Below, piece by piece: positions 8,392 to 18,294 of a stretch of 64,000 nucleotides of DNA (positions are counted from its first letter, which is position 1; each line of letters starts with the position of its first letter). Where the stretch lies: contig NZ_JANDBD010000001.1 of the NCBI RefSeq assembly GCF_024320865.1, positions 496,001 to 560,000 on the forward strand, read 5' to 3'. The position numbers and the translations under genes are program-made. Source of the stretch: Mycolicibacterium arenosum. Its GTDB lineage: Bacteria > Actinomycetota > Actinomycetes > Mycobacteriales > Mycobacteriaceae. Below the pieces are notes generated by a model. That model was not told the origin of the DNA. It made no database searches and saw only the letters and a program-made list of their open reading frames with translations.

Positions 8392-9663
8392 GTGGCCGAT
8401 GAGCGCTCGCGCGAAGAGCATGTTGCCGATGAGCGCTCGCGCGAAGAGCATGTTGCCGATGAGCGCTCGCGCGAAGAGCATCACGCCGATGAGCGCTCGC
8501 GCGAAGAGCATGTTGCCGATGAGCGCTCGCGCGAAGAGCATGACGCCGAGCCGTTCGATATCGAGTCGTCGGGACTGCTCGAGGGGTTGGAGGGTGACGC
8601 CCGCGAGCAGCGTGCCGAGCTGATTCCGTGGCTGCTGGAGCGCGGGATCACGCCCGAGCAGATCGCCAACTCCTATCAGCCGATGCTGATGGCCTCCAAC
8701 CGGTTCCTCGGCGACGACGGCACCCGGTACTCCGCACGCCAGATCAGCGACGCGGCCGGCCTCGATCTCGAACTGCTGAAGCGCGTGCAACGAGCCAGCG
8801 GGCTGCCCAGGTTCGACGATCCCGACACCGCGATGTACACCGGCGTCGACCGCGACGCGGCCGGCTACGCAAAGAAGTTCATGGATCTGGGCTTCCACTC
8901 CGACCAGATCGTCCTCGTGGTACAGGTGATCACCGAGGGCCTGGCCCGTGCGGCCGAGGTGATGCGATTCGCCGCGCTGGAGGCCGTCAGTCAGCCGGGC
9001 GCCACCGAACTGGATCTTGCGAAGCGCTCGGAAGCGCTGCTGCGCAACGTCTCTCCGCTGCTGGGTCCGCTCGTCGACAACATGTTGCGCCTTCAGTTGC
9101 TGCACATGATGGAGACCGAGGCCGTCAGTACCGCCGAGCGCGCGGAGGGCATGCTGCTGCCCGGCGCGCGTGACGTCACCATCGCGTTCGCCGACCTGGT
9201 CGGCTTCACCAAACTGGGCGAGGTGGTCGCGCCCGAGGACCTCGAGCGGCTGGCCCACCAGCTGACCGATCTCGCGCGGGAGGTGGCCGAGCCGCCGGTG
9301 CGCTACGTCAAGAGCATCGGTGACGAGGTCATGCTCGTCAGCACCGATCCGACGGCGATGCTCGACGCGGTGCTTGACCTCGTCGACGCGACGGAGGCCA
9401 TCGAGGACTTCCCGCGGTTGCGGGTCGGAGTGGCGTCGGGTCAGGCCGTCAGCCGGGCGGGCGACTGGTTCGGCGGCGCGGTCAACCTGGCGAGCAGGGT
9501 GACCTCGGCATCGCGGCCGGGCGCCGTGCTCGTCACCGAGGCGGCGCGCGACGCCATCGGCGACGAAGAACGCTTCACCTGGTCGTTCGCCGGTGCGCGG
9601 CGCCTGAAGAACATCAAGGACGACGTTAAGCTGTTCCGCGCCCGCCGCGCCAAGAGCGGCTGA
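8392..9663 (+). CDS. Class III adenylate cyclase with N-terminal regulatory domain (Rv1264-like), repeat-derived N-terminus
   Basis: 423 residues. Residues 2-51 are five copies of a 10-residue repeat of type ADERSREEHV, encoded by a 30-bp tandem DNA repeat. Residues about 60-220 match the pH-sensing regulatory domain of M. tuberculosis Rv1264. The catalytic domain (about 225-415) shows the metal-binding FADLVGF, the substrate Lys and metal Asp in KSIGDEV, and the transition-state region GDWFGGAVNLASR. It should make cAMP from ATP as a homodimer, in the cytosol. A GTG start lies directly before the first repeat and 4 bases after the regulator stop; no good start exists just after the repeats. 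The known homologue lacks this extension (from memory). Confidence 0.88.
   Translation: MADERSREEHVADERSREEHVADERSREEHHADERSREEHVADERSREEHDAEPFDIESSGLLEGLEGDAREQRAELIPWLLERGITPEQIANSYQPMLMASNRFLGDDGTRYSARQISDAAGLDLELLKRVQRASGLPRFDDPDTAMYTGVDRDAAGYAKKFMDLGFHSDQIVLVVQVITEGLARAAEVMRFAALEAVSQPGATELDLAKRSEALLRNVSPLLGPLVDNMLRLQLLHMMETEAVSTAERAEGMLLPGARDVTIAFADLVGFTKLGEVVAPEDLERLAHQLTDLAREVAEPPVRYVKSIGDEVMLVSTDPTAMLDAVLDLVDATEAIEDFPRLRVGVASGQAVSRAGDWFGGAVNLASRVTSASRPGAVLVTEAARDAIGDEERFTWSFAGARRLKNIKDDVKLFRARRAKSG
8395..8544 (+). repeat. Five-copy 30-bp tandem repeat encoding the cyclase N-terminus
   Basis: Five head-to-tail units of exactly 30 bp. The core GAGCGCTCGCGCGAAGAG is identical in all five; variation is confined to the triplet before the next unit (GTT, GTT, CAC, GTT, GAC) and the last base of the following GAT/GAG. 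Because 30 is a multiple of 3, copy-number changes keep the frame. A related core occurs in a second array at 23191-23295 with a 32-bp period. Confidence 0.95.
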
Positions 9664-9699
9664 TGTACGGCATCGACGTCACCTGACGCATAGTGGTGT

Positions 9700-10317
9700 G
9701 TGCCCAAATTCGTTGACAGGCCCGCCGAGTTCCTGGCTGCAAGGCCGTTCACGCGCGACGAGGTGTTCGCCGAGCCCTGTCCGGTCCCCGAGGGGCCGGG
9801 GCTGTACGGGTGGTGGTTCCGCGAGATCCCCGGCGACATCGACGTATCCCGCTGCGAACAACGTGACGGGCTGACGCTGCTCTACGTCGGCATCAGCCCG
9901 ACCCGGCCACCCGTGGATGGGAAGCCGTCCACGAACCAGGATCTTCGCAAGCGCATCAAGTACCACTTCGGCGCCGCCAACGCCGACGCCGAGGGTTCTA
10001 CGCTGCGCAAGACGCTGGGCATCCTGCTCGGCGCCGAACTCGGATTCCGGCTGCGCCGGATCGGGACGGGAAAGCGGAGGACGTTCGCCGGGGGAGAGCC
10101 GCTCCTGACGCAGTGGATGGCCGACAACGCGCTGGTGTCGTGGCTCCCGCATCCCGAACCCTGGCTCATCGAACCCAAGGTGATCGCCGCGTTCGACCTG
10201 CCGCTCAACGGCCAGGACGCGAACAAGGACAACGCCTTCTACCCCGAGTTGAAGCGGCTCCGTAAGGCCGCGATGGCCACCGCCGACAAGCAGCGCGTGC
10301 TCAAGGAGTGGTCGTAG
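9700..10317 (+). CDS. GIY-YIG nuclease-family protein
   Basis: 205 residues. The N-terminal third has the GIY-YIG order: GLYGWWF (first motif), LLYVGISP (second motif), then an Arg-rich helix LRKRIKYHF, and a later [16 protein letters not shown] with the glutamate expected for the metal site. The fold normally supports single-strand DNA cleavage in repair or mobile-element nucleases. This small stand-alone type is common in actinobacteria and its substrate is unknown. The start is a GTG at 9700. It is convergent with the copper ATPase gene; the two ends overlap by 17 bp. Confidence 0.72.
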   Translation: MPKFVDRPAEFLAARPFTRDEVFAEPCPVPEGPGLYGWWFREIPGDIDVSRCEQRDGLTLLYVGISPTRPPVDGKPSTNQDLRKRIKYHFGAANADAEGSTLRKTLGILLGAELGFRLRRIGTGKRRTFAGGEPLLTQWMADNALVSWLPHPEPWLIEPKVIAAFDLPLNGQDANKDNAFYPELKRLRKAAMATADKQRVLKEWS

Positions 10318-12424
10318 GCCGTGACGGGGTGAAGCGTCGCAGCCGTAGGCTGTTCGTCACGACGAACACCGAACTGAAAGCCATTGCGGCACCGGCGATC
10401 ATCGGGTTCAGCAAGCCGAGCGCGGCCAACGGGATCGCCGCGACGTTGTAGGCGAACGCCCAGAACAGGTTGCCCTTGATGGTGCGCAGTGTGGCACGGG
10501 ACAGCCGGATCGCGTCCGGGGCGGCGCGCAGGTCGCCCGAGACGAGCGTCAGGTCCGACGCCTCGATCGCCACGTCGGTGCCGGTGCCCATCGCGAGCCC
10601 GAGATCGGCCTGGGCCAGCGCGGCGGCGTCGTTGACCCCGTCACCGACCATCGCGACGACCTTGCCCTCGGCCTGCAGTCGCTTCACGTGTTCGACCTTG
10701 TCGGCGGGCAGTACCTCGGCGACGACGGTGTCGATCCCGACCTGTCGCGCCACCGCCTCGGCCGCGCGCCGGTTGTCTCCGGTCAGCAGCACCGGGGTGA
10801 GCCCCAGCGAGCGCAGCTCCGAGATCGCCTCGGCCGCGGACTCCTTGACGGTATCGGCGACGACCACGACGCCGCTGACGGTGTCGTCGACCGCCACCCA
10901 CACCGGGGTGCGGCCCAACGCCTCGGCCTGCTCGGCCGCGCGCGTCAGCTCCTGGGGCGCGGTGAGCCCACGCTCGGTAAGCCACGAAAGCCTGCCGACG
11001 GCAACGCTTCTCCCGTCCACGACACCGGTGACGCCGCGGCCACCGTGATTGGCGAAGTCGGTGACGGGCAGCGGTGCGCCGGATTCGGCCACGGCCCGCG
11101 CGATCGGGTGCTCGGAGGCGTGCTCCAGCGCGGCGGCGAGGCGCAGCGCGTCGGCGTCACCGTGAGTGTCGGTGACCGACATCCGGCCCGTCGTCACGGT
11201 GCCGGTCTTGTCCAGCACGACGGTGTCGACGCGGCGGGTCGACTCCAACACCTGCGGACCCTTGATCAGGATCCCCAGCTGTGCCCCGCGTCCGGTCCCG
11301 ACCAGCAGCGCGGTCGGCGTCGCCAGGCCCAGCGCGCACGGGCACGCGATGATCAGCACCGCGATGGCCGCCGTCAGCGCCGCGGTGACCGAGCCACCCA
11401 CGAGCAGCCAGCCCGCGAATGTCAGCACCGAGAGCGCCAGCACCACGGGCACGAACACCGCCGAGACCCGGTCGGCGAGACGTTGCACCTCGGCCTTGCC
11501 GCTCTGCGCGTCGCTGACCAGCCGCGCGATCTGGGCCAGCTGGGTGTCGGCCCCGACGCGGGTTGCCCGCACGCGCAGCAGCCCGCCGATGTTCACGCAT
11601 CCGCCGACTACCGCGTCACCGGGACCCACCTCGACCGGGACGGACTCACCGGTCAGCATCGCCGCGTCGACCGCGGAGGCGCCGTCGGTGATGACGCCGT
11701 CGGTCGCGATCTTCTCGCCGGGACGCACCACGAACACGTCGTCAACGGCCAATTGACCGATGGGGATTCGGATCTCACCGTCGTCGCGCAGTACCGCGAC
11801 GTCCTTGGCGCCCATGTCGAGCAGCGCACGCAGGGCGGCTCCCGAGCGCTTCTTGGCGCGCGCCTCGGCGAACCGGCCTGCGAGGATGAACGTCGTGACG
11901 ACCGCCGCCACTTCGAGGTAGGGGTGCGGGTGTGCCGCGGTCGCGATGTCCCACACCGACCAGGCGTAGGCGGCCAGCACCCCGATCGACACCAGCGTGT
12001 CCATGGTCGCCGCGCCGTGCCGGAGGTTGGCCGCCGCGGCGCGATGGAACGGCCAGGCGCCCCAGGCCACGACGGGTGTGGTGAGTGCCAGCGCCAGCCA
12101 GCCCCAGCCGTGGAACTGCCACGCGGGCACCATCGACAGCGCGACGACGGGGATGCTGAGCAGCAGCGAGACGAGCAGGCGGGGGAGGTACGACTCCTCG
12201 GCGTGCTCGCTGTGCTCGGTGTGCACCGCCGCCGAGTAGCCCGTCGCGGCGACGGCGGCGACGAGGTCGTCGGTCGAGACGTCGTCGCCGAAGTCGACCG
12301 ACGCCTGCTCCGTGGCGAAGTTCACGCTCGCCTGTACGCCGTCGATCCTGTTGAGGCGCTTCTCGATTCGCGCCGCACACGACGAGCACGTCATGCCGTC
12401 GATGTCGAGGGTGACGGTACTCAT
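10301..12424 (-). CDS. Copper-exporting P1B-type ATPase
   Basis: 707 residues. One N-terminal heavy-metal-associated domain contains GMTCSSC (Cys13, Cys16). About eight membrane helices include the ion-binding CPC in [13 protein letters not shown], the phosphorylation motif DKTGTVT, the HP-containing SEHPIARAV and the hinge [10 protein letters not shown]. These are the marks of a Cu(I) exporter. The start is the ATG at 12424, which overlaps the stop of the upstream copper chaperone gene, so the larger upstream frame is not used. Regulation is probably by copper through the TACCC-N5-GGGTA site before the chaperone. It is like mycobacterial CtpA/CtpB/CtpV, but I cannot say which. Confidence 0.92.
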   Translation of the reverse strand: MSTVTLDIDGMTCSSCAARIEKRLNRIDGVQASVNFATEQASVDFGDDVSTDDLVAAVAATGYSAAVHTEHSEHAEESYLPRLLVSLLLSIPVVALSMVPAWQFHGWGWLALALTTPVVAWGAWPFHRAAAANLRHGAATMDTLVSIGVLAAYAWSVWDIATAAHPHPYLEVAAVVTTFILAGRFAEARAKKRSGAALRALLDMGAKDVAVLRDDGEIRIPIGQLAVDDVFVVRPGEKIATDGVITDGASAVDAAMLTGESVPVEVGPGDAVVGGCVNIGGLLRVRATRVGADTQLAQIARLVSDAQSGKAEVQRLADRVSAVFVPVVLALSVLTFAGWLLVGGSVTAALTAAIAVLIIACPCALGLATPTALLVGTGRGAQLGILIKGPQVLESTRRVDTVVLDKTGTVTTGRMSVTDTHGDADALRLAAALEHASEHPIARAVAESGAPLPVTDFANHGGRGVTGVVDGRSVAVGRLSWLTERGLTAPQELTRAAEQAEALGRTPVWVAVDDTVSGVVVVADTVKESAAEAISELRSLGLTPVLLTGDNRRAAEAVARQVGIDTVVAEVLPADKVEHVKRLQAEGKVVAMVGDGVNDAAALAQADLGLAMGTGTDVAIEASDLTLVSGDLRAAPDAIRLSRATLRTIKGNLFWAFAYNVAAIPLAALGLLNPMIAGAAMAFSSVFVVTNSLRLRRFTPSRPTTTP

Positions 12425-12639
12425 CCGGCTTGGCTGCTCGCTCCGCTCGCGACGGCATAACCAGCGTCCTCGATCGCCTCGGTGACCGCCGTCTGGCTCG
12501 GGGTGCCGCTGATGCGCACCACCGAACCCGCGAGGTCGACGTCGACGTCGGTGACACCGGGCAGTGTCGCTACCGCGGACGTGATAGCGCTCACGCAGTG
12601 CGCGCAACTCATGCCGTGGACTTCCAGAACCATGCTCAT
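12421..12639 (-). CDS. copZ: Copper chaperone, CopZ-like heavy-metal-associated domain protein
   Basis: 72 residues forming one heavy-metal-associated domain with the metal motif GMSCAHC. The start is the ATG at 12639; a second ATG lies two codons later. The stop overlaps the start of the copper ATPase by 4 bp, so it should be made with the ATPase and pass Cu(I) to it. The last residues ([10 protein letters not shown]) come from a GAGCGRAGCGA-type short repeat that has extended the C-terminus past the domain fold. Confidence 0.88.
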   Translation of the reverse strand: MSMVLEVHGMSCAHCVSAITSAVATLPGVTDVDVDLAGSVVRISGTPSQTAVTEAIEDAGYAVASGASSQAG

Positions 12640-12652
12640 GTCGCCGAGTATA

Positions 12653-12667
12653 TACCCATAGGGGGTA
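12653..12667. promoter_or_regulatory. CsoR/RicR-type copper operator TACCC-N5-GGGTA
   Basis: TACCC (12653-12657), five bases, then GGGTA (12663-12667) lie 14 bp before the copper chaperone start. This is the half-site pattern bound by CsoR-family copper repressors, including mycobacterial RicR (established). Binding would block transcription of the chaperone and ATPase until Cu(I) binds the repressor. No csoR gene is present in the window. Confidence 0.75.
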
Positions 12668-12683
12668 TGGGTAGGTGTGTTTC

Positions 12684-14246
12684 CTATCGCACTGCGAACG
12701 ACCGCGCCAACGCCTTCTTGTCGACCTTCTCGCCGGCGAGCGTGGGCAGCGGATCGGCGCGGATCTCCCAGCGGGTCGGGATCGCGAAATACGAGAGCAT
12801 CCCCGTGACGTGCTGACGCAACTCGCCGGCCGTCAGTCCCGCCTCCGCCCGGCCCACCACGACGGCGACCAGTTCCTCGCCGAGATCCGGATGCGGAACG
12901 CCGAGCGCCGCGACTTCGACCACGTCGGGATGGCTGGCGATCGCCGCCTCGACGTGCGGGCACGCGATGTTCTCGCCACCGCGGATCACGACGTCCTTGG
13001 CCCGGCCGTCGATGAACAGATAGCCGTCGTCGGTGAGGTGCCCGAGGTCGCCGGTGTGCAGCCAGCCGTCGCCGTCGACGGTCTGATCGTCGGGCAACCC
13101 CGCGTAGCCGTTCATGACGGTGGGCGAGCGCGCGATGACCTCGCCCACCCCGGCCGCGTCGGGGTTCGCGATGCGCAGTTCGACGACGCCGTACGGTCTG
13201 CCGACGGTGCCGGGGTGCAGCTCCATATCGCGCGCGTCGCCCGCGGTGAGGAACCCGCCGGCCTCGGTCATGCCCCAGGTGTTGCTCAGTCCCCGGCGGT
13301 GCAGGTTCGGCAGCTTGGTCCGGATCCGGTCGAGCAGGTCGGTGGTGACGGGGGCGCCACCGAGCGGCCACGACTTCAAGCTCGACAGGTCGAAGGTGTC
13401 GAAGTCGGGGTGTGCCAGCAGTCGCACCGCCATCGTCGGAACGGCACCCCAGATCTGGATGCGCTCGCGTTCGATGAGCGACATCACCTCTGCGGCGTCG
13501 AATCGACCCTCCGCCATCACGATTCGGCCACCCGTGAGGAAGTGGGTGAGCAGGCTGGACAGCCCGCCGACGTGGAACATCGGCGTGGTGGCCAGGCTGA
13601 CGGCCTGCGGCGACTCGTCGTCGAGCAGATGCGGGAAGCGGCCGTTGCGCGCCAGGATGTTGTGCTGGTTGGCGATCACGGCACGCCGAGACAGCTCAAC
13701 GGCTTTCGGCATCCCCGAACTGCCGGAGGTGAAGAGCACCAGGGCGGTGTCATCGGCGGCGGTGACCGGCACCGGCGGCGCGGCGGCGCGGGTGTCGAAC
13801 GCGGCCGACAGCTCGCTCAGCGGTGTGAATGCGACGTCGGCCCCGAAAGCGCTGTCGCCGAACACGTGTCGCGGTGTAAGCAGGTGTGCCGCGTGCTCGA
13901 TCTCGGCCGTGCTCCACCACCGGTTGGCCAGCACCGGCACCGCGCCGTGCAGCCACGCCGCCCACAGCGCGACGATCCACTCGGGGCTGTTGTACCCGAA
14001 CACCACCACGCGGTCGCCGGCGCCGATGCCGCGGTCGGCGAACATCCCGCGCGCGGCGTCGACGGCCGACCGGAAGCCGGCGTAGGTCACCCTGCGGTCG
14101 CCGTGAACCAGGAACGTGCGGTCGGTCCAGACGTCGGTGCCCGTGATGAGCTGCTCGAACGTCGTCGGCCCGCCGTCGTAGAGGAGGCCGGCGTGACCGC
14201 CGTACAACCCCCGGTGGACGCCCTGGCTCCAGATCTCCCCCGGCAC
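12684..14246 (-). CDS. Acyl-CoA synthetase / AMP-dependent ligase
   Basis: 520 residues of the ANL adenylating superfamily. The P-loop is [18 protein letters not shown], followed by the [10 protein letters not shown] motif (A5 region), then [33 protein letters not shown] (A7-A8 hinge) and a C-terminal GEKVDKKAL with the catalytic Lys. It should activate a carboxylic acid with ATP and transfer it to CoA; the acid is unknown. A GTG start directly follows the stop of the AIM24-family gene, so translation is probably coupled. Confidence 0.85.
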   Translation of the reverse strand: MPGEIWSQGVHRGLYGGHAGLLYDGGPTTFEQLITGTDVWTDRTFLVHGDRRVTYAGFRSAVDAARGMFADRGIGAGDRVVVFGYNSPEWIVALWAAWLHGAVPVLANRWWSTAEIEHAAHLLTPRHVFGDSAFGADVAFTPLSELSAAFDTRAAAPPVPVTAADDTALVLFTSGSSGMPKAVELSRRAVIANQHNILARNGRFPHLLDDESPQAVSLATTPMFHVGGLSSLLTHFLTGGRIVMAEGRFDAAEVMSLIERERIQIWGAVPTMAVRLLAHPDFDTFDLSSLKSWPLGGAPVTTDLLDRIRTKLPNLHRRGLSNTWGMTEAGGFLTAGDARDMELHPGTVGRPYGVVELRIANPDAAGVGEVIARSPTVMNGYAGLPDDQTVDGDGWLHTGDLGHLTDDGYLFIDGRAKDVVIRGGENIACPHVEAAIASHPDVVEVAALGVPHPDLGEELVAVVVGRAEAGLTAGELRQHVTGMLSYFAIPTRWEIRADPLPTLAGEKVDKKALARSFAVR

Positions 14247-15134
14247 CTACTGGCCCGGGATCCGGATGCCCTCGGAGGGCTGGACGATGACGAATCCCTG
14301 GCCGTGGAACGAGACCTGCATCGCCTCGCCGGAGCCGCGGCCGATCAGCGCCGCCGCCTTGACGCTCGTCTTCAGTGCGGTCTGCAGGTTCGCCGACCAC
14401 GCGACGACGGCGTTGGTGTCGACGAACGTCGGCGCCTCGGCCGCATTGAGCACCACCGGCGGTCCGTCGGTGGTGATGGCGACCCAGCCGGTGCCGCGCA
14501 GGGTGGTGTTGAACAGGCCGCCGGTGGCGATGCTGCCACCCTTCACCCGCTCGATGTTCCAGTCGAGGCTCTGCGAGAAGGCGAGCACGTTCTTGCCGCT
14601 GATCGACAGCCCCGAGTTCGTCAGGTTCAGCAGGTGGACGTCGTGCGCCAGCTCGGCGAGGAAGACGTCCCCCTGGCCCTCGCACCGCATGAGCGGGAGC
14701 CCCTCGCCGGTGAGGGCCTTCTTCAGGAACTTGCCCGCGCCGCCGGCGCCCTCGTACGCGAAGTCGACGTTGCCCTGATAGGCGACCATCGACCCCTGCC
14801 GTGCCATGAACGGCTCGCCGAGGCGCACGCGCAGCAGCTTGGAATTCTGGTTCGCGATCGCCTTGGCCTCCTTCTCACTGAACCGGCCGTCGACGAGGTC
14901 GCCGCTGATTCCGGAGAACCCGTCACCGGCGGGCTGGCCCATCGGCTGTGCCTGGTGCTGGGACGCCTGCGGAGCCTGCGGGGCCTGCGGGGCCTGCGGC
15001 GGCGGGCCGAGCGGTGCGGTGGAGATCTGGCCCTGATGCGACACCTGATCGGTCCAGCGCTGGCCGTCGAACCAGCGGTACTCGAACCGACCCTCGGGGT
15101 CGGGCTGCCAACTGCCTTGTCCGGGTCCGCTCAC
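14247..15134 (-). CDS. AIM24-family protein with N-terminal DUF2510-type motif
   Basis: 295 residues. Residues about 5-28 have the WQPDPEGRFEYRWFDGQRWTDQVS pattern of the short DUF2510 motif. A Gln/Ala/Pro linker (about 35-65) follows, then an AIM24/TRAP-like beta-rich domain (about 80-290). The GTG at 15134 has a good GAGGAG Shine-Dalgarno and is preferred to the longer frame. AIM24 domains occur in proteins of unknown role. It shares a transcription unit with the acyl-CoA ligase and faces away from the small membrane protein gene. Confidence 0.75.
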   Translation of the reverse strand: MSGPGQGSWQPDPEGRFEYRWFDGQRWTDQVSHQGQISTAPLGPPPQAPQAPQAPQASQHQAQPMGQPAGDGFSGISGDLVDGRFSEKEAKAIANQNSKLLRVRLGEPFMARQGSMVAYQGNVDFAYEGAGGAGKFLKKALTGEGLPLMRCEGQGDVFLAELAHDVHLLNLTNSGLSISGKNVLAFSQSLDWNIERVKGGSIATGGLFNTTLRGTGWVAITTDGPPVVLNAAEAPTFVDTNAVVAWSANLQTALKTSVKAAALIGRGSGEAMQVSFHGQGFVIVQPSEGIRIPGQ

Positions 15135-15225
15135 GTTCGCTCCTCGAAATGGTCGTTCGCGCCGATACCGGAGAACACTATGGCAACCGGGTGAACTTGC
15201 GGGTCGGCGCTGGCATCCTGACTGC

Positions 15226-15435
15226 ATGTCCAATGAAATCGACCCGGTCCGCGCCAAGAGCGCGCTGGCGGTCATCAAGCAGCATCCCGGCATGGTGCTG
15301 TTCCTCGCCGCACCCGCACTGATCCTGGTCGGCGTGGTCGGGGTCTTCGCGGGGGCGGGGTGGGCGACGCTGCTGTTCCTGGCGTTCCTGCTGGGCGGTG
15401 GATTCGCCGTCTATTCGGGCGTCAAGCGTCGCTGA
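15226..15435 (+). CDS. Small membrane protein, hypothetical
   Basis: 69 residues. A short charged N-terminus is followed by two predicted membrane helices (about 24-42 and 45-62) and a basic end. ATG start; divergent from the AIM24 gene by 91 bp. No family recognised. Confidence 0.6.
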   Translation: MSNEIDPVRAKSALAVIKQHPGMVLFLAAPALILVGVVGVFAGAGWATLLFLAFLLGGGFAVYSGVKRR

Positions 15436-15505
15436 TCGGACGTCCCGCGTTCGCTCTGGGAGAGAACTACGTCTCACTGCGTTGTAACGGTGTAATCATG
15501 TAATC

Positions 15506-16060
15506 ATGAAGCCACATCATCACCGCGGCCGCCCCGGCGGCTGGCAGCAGTCACAGCAGCCCGACGCGTCCACCGCGCCGGACTGGATCGCCGGGCGCCT
15601 GCCCGAGAACTGGTTCGACGGCGACCCCGACGTCGTCGTCGACCGCGAGGAGATCACCGTCATCGGACGCCTCCCCGACGCCGAGGGCGAGAGCGAGGCC
15701 AGGGCGTCCGGCCGCGCGGCCCGATTCCGCGAGGAGACGCGCTCGGAGCGCATGAGAATCGCCGATGAGGCGGAGCATCGCTACGGACGAAAGGTCGCAT
15801 GGGGCGTGGATGTCGGAGAGGGTGAGTCGGCTGAGCGGATCCTGTTCACCCACATCGCCGTTCCGGTCATGACCCGGCTCAAGCAACCCGAGCGCCGGGT
15901 TCTCGACACACTGGTGGACGCCGGGGTGGCGCGGTCGCGGTCGGATGCGATCGTGTGGTCGGTCAAGCTCGTCGGCGAGCACGCCGACGAGTGGCTCGGC
16001 AAGCTGCGCGAGGCGATGTCGGCGGTCGACGACGTACGCGCCGAAGGCCCCGGCGTCTAA
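15506..16060 (+). CDS. Hypothetical protein with Arg/Glu-rich middle
   Basis: 184 residues, soluble, no signal. The N-terminus is His/Gln/Pro-rich (residues 1-25). A possible strand block PDVVVDREEITVIGRLP follows, then a charged helix (about 65-95). The C-terminal half, VLDTLVDAGVARSRSDAIVWSVKLVG, looks like the helix-rich segment seen in short ribbon-helix-helix-type or CopG-like tails, but I cannot assign it. Similar hypotheticals are widespread in mycobacteria (from memory). It is convergent with the molybdopterin enzyme gene, separated by one base. Confidence 0.7.
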   Translation: MKPHHHRGRPGGWQQSQQPDASTAPDWIAGRLPENWFDGDPDVVVDREEITVIGRLPDAEGESEARASGRAARFREETRSERMRIADEAEHRYGRKVAWGVDVGEGESAERILFTHIAVPVMTRLKQPERRVLDTLVDAGVARSRSDAIVWSVKLVGEHADEWLGKLREAMSAVDDVRAEGPGV

Positions 16061-16061
16061 A

Positions 16062-18227
16062 TCACGGGTCGACGCGCTCCACGCCGACGTAGGTGGAGCT
16101 CAACGTCGACGTCTGCGACAGCGGGTCGACCTCGTCGCCGACCAGCAGGTTGCGATTGACGCCGAACGACTGCGGTTCGGCGCCGCCGCGCGGGTCGAAG
16201 ATCCGCGACCCCCACCCGTGGTCGACGACCACCAGGCCGCGACGCGGGCGGTCGCTGAGCACCGCGGCGAGTTCCACCTCGCCGATGGGGGAGAACACCC
16301 GAACCCGGTCGCCAGCCGCGATGCCCAGCTCGGCGGCGTCCGCGGTGTTGATGAGGACGTCGTTGCGCTTGCCCGAGCGATGCAGTCCGGGTAGCTCGTT
16401 GAGCCAGGAGTTCATCGAGTGCCGATTGCGCCGATTGCCCAGCTGGAACGGATAGCCGTCGGGGGCGGTCGCGCCGGGTTCGGCCAGCAGTTCGCGTGCG
16501 CGCGCGACGAATTCGGGCGGTGCCGCGTGGACTCGCTTGTCGGCGGTGCGCAACGCGCCCCTGAAGTGCCCGAACTCGCGCGGTCCCAGCACGATGCCGT
16601 GCGGGTTCGCCATCAGATCGCGCCAGGTGAGTCTGCGGCCGTTGTACTTTCGGGACATCCGCACGAACAGTCGGTCCAACCAGTCCGGACTGAACGCGAG
16701 GCCGGGCCGACGGGTCGCCGCCGCCACCCGTCGACTGGCCCTGATGAAGCCGTTGAGGCCGCGCGCCCCGAACAGCGGTCGACGCATCGCTATCGCGAGG
16801 TCGACGAACATCCGCCATTCGGGGCGGGTGTCCGGCGGTGGCTCAACGACTTTCGCGCCGTACTGGACGAACGGCTCGTCGTGCATGTTGCTGGTGAAGG
16901 CCAGCAGGTCGGCGCGTTCCAGCCAGTGCTGGGCGGGCAGCAGCCAATGCGCGTGCCGATGACTCTCGCGCTGGACGAGATCGACGACGACCAGCAGGTC
17001 CAGCTGCGCCAGCGCCCGGTCGAGCTTCGCGCCGTCGGGGCCGGAGATCACCGGGTTGCCGCAGTTGATCAGCATCGCGCGGATCTGGCCGGGTCCGGGA
17101 GTCAGGATCTCGTCGGGCAACTCGGCGAGCGCGTGCGCGCCCGCCACCATCTCCCGACCCGCCACGCGGCTGACGTGTGGCTTCGTCTTCGCCAGTTCGG
17201 CCAGGCGCAGCGCGTCGAAGTAACCGGGCTCGAATCGGCGGCCACCCGGCCGGTCCATCCGCCCGGTGATGACGTTGAGTACCTGGCCGAGCCATTCGCC
17301 GACCGTGCCCGCGGCGTGCAGCGAGATGCCGGTGCGGGTGACCACCATGGCGCGGCGAGCGGTGGCGAAGTCGCGCGCGGTCCGTTCGATCACGGTGCGG
17401 TCGAGGCCGCAGCGAGTGGACAGGTCGTCGAGATCGGCCTCGGCGACGAGGGCCCGCAGGTCGTCGACGCCGGTCGCGAGGTCGCGGCAGTCGGTGGTGT
17501 GTTCGAGCCGCTCGTCGAGGATCACCTTAACCACGGCCAGCAGCAGCGCCCAGTCCTGGCCCGGCCGAACCGCGAGGTGCACGTCGGCCTTCTCCGCCGA
17601 CTCCGTGCGCACCGGGTCGACGACGACGATCGTCGCGCCCTCCCGTTGCCGGTTCAATGCCCGCTGCCACCCGCCGGGCACGGTCTCGAGCCAATTCCAG
17701 GCGCTGACAGCGGGATTGGTGCCGATCAACAGGAAGTAGTCGCAGTTGTCGACATCGGAGACGGGCACCATCAGGGCGGAGCCGAACATGGCCTCGGCGA
17801 CGACGTGGAGCGCGTTCTGGTCGACCGACCCGACGGCGAAGCGGCTGCGGGTGCCGATGGCGTCCATCCAGGCGCTCATGAACATCACGTTGGACGACGA
17901 GTGTCCCGACGGATTGCCGTAGTACGCACCGATGGCGTCGGGTCCGTCGGCGTCGATCAGGGCGTTCATCCGATCGGCGATATCGCGGATCGCCTCATCC
18001 CAGGTGGCCTCGACGTAACCGTCGCCGACCCGCCGCATGGGGGCGAGGATGCGGCGCGGATGCTCGACGAGCTGGTTGGCGGTGCGGCCCTTGGCGCAGA
18101 AGTCGTGCCAGCTGTGCGGGTTCTGCTTGTCGGGTGCGATCTTCGTGATGCGGTTGCCCTCGACCGTGACCTCGAGGCCGCACGATGCCATGCAGTAGCG
18201 GCAGAAGGTGTGCACGGTGGAGGTCAC
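16062..18227 (-). CDS. Molybdopterin-dependent oxidoreductase (formate dehydrogenase/nitrate reductase superfamily)
   Basis: 721 residues from the GTG at 18227; a GTG at 18245 would add six residues. A 4Fe-4S cluster motif is formed by Cys9, Cys12, Cys16 and Cys44. The molybdopterin domain follows, with the GNPSGHSSSNV and GTNPAVSAWNWLETVPGG segments, and the C-terminal molydopterin-dinucleotide-binding domain includes RNRHSMNSWLNELPGL. No Tat signal is visible, so it should act in the cytoplasm. The substrate cannot be read from sequence, and no partner subunit genes are beside it. Confidence 0.83.
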   Translation of the reverse strand: MTSTVHTFCRYCMASCGLEVTVEGNRITKIAPDKQNPHSWHDFCAKGRTANQLVEHPRRILAPMRRVGDGYVEATWDEAIRDIADRMNALIDADGPDAIGAYYGNPSGHSSSNVMFMSAWMDAIGTRSRFAVGSVDQNALHVVAEAMFGSALMVPVSDVDNCDYFLLIGTNPAVSAWNWLETVPGGWQRALNRQREGATIVVVDPVRTESAEKADVHLAVRPGQDWALLLAVVKVILDERLEHTTDCRDLATGVDDLRALVAEADLDDLSTRCGLDRTVIERTARDFATARRAMVVTRTGISLHAAGTVGEWLGQVLNVITGRMDRPGGRRFEPGYFDALRLAELAKTKPHVSRVAGREMVAGAHALAELPDEILTPGPGQIRAMLINCGNPVISGPDGAKLDRALAQLDLLVVVDLVQRESHRHAHWLLPAQHWLERADLLAFTSNMHDEPFVQYGAKVVEPPPDTRPEWRMFVDLAIAMRRPLFGARGLNGFIRASRRVAAATRRPGLAFSPDWLDRLFVRMSRKYNGRRLTWRDLMANPHGIVLGPREFGHFRGALRTADKRVHAAPPEFVARARELLAEPGATAPDGYPFQLGNRRNRHSMNSWLNELPGLHRSGKRNDVLINTADAAELGIAAGDRVRVFSPIGEVELAAVLSDRPRRGLVVVDHGWGSRIFDPRGGAEPQSFGVNRNLLVGDEVDPLSQTSTLSSTYVGVERVDP

Positions 18228-18294
18228 GCCCTCATGCTGCCGCACGCCCAGCAGTCACACGCCCGAACGTGATTGAGCACCCCGCTCACTTCAT

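Noticed and set aside
8395..8544. CRISPR-like array
   Set aside because: Units abut with no spacers and the DNA is in-frame coding; no cas genes are near.
7442..8623. 393-codon frame with repeated MSARAKSM
   Set aside because: It reads the 30-bp array and the regulator gene in another frame. The regulator and cyclase frames have recognisable domains, so this is a shadow.
12675..15194. 839-codon plus-strand frame
   Set aside because: Antisense to the acyl-CoA ligase and AIM24 genes; a result of high GC content and codon position bias.
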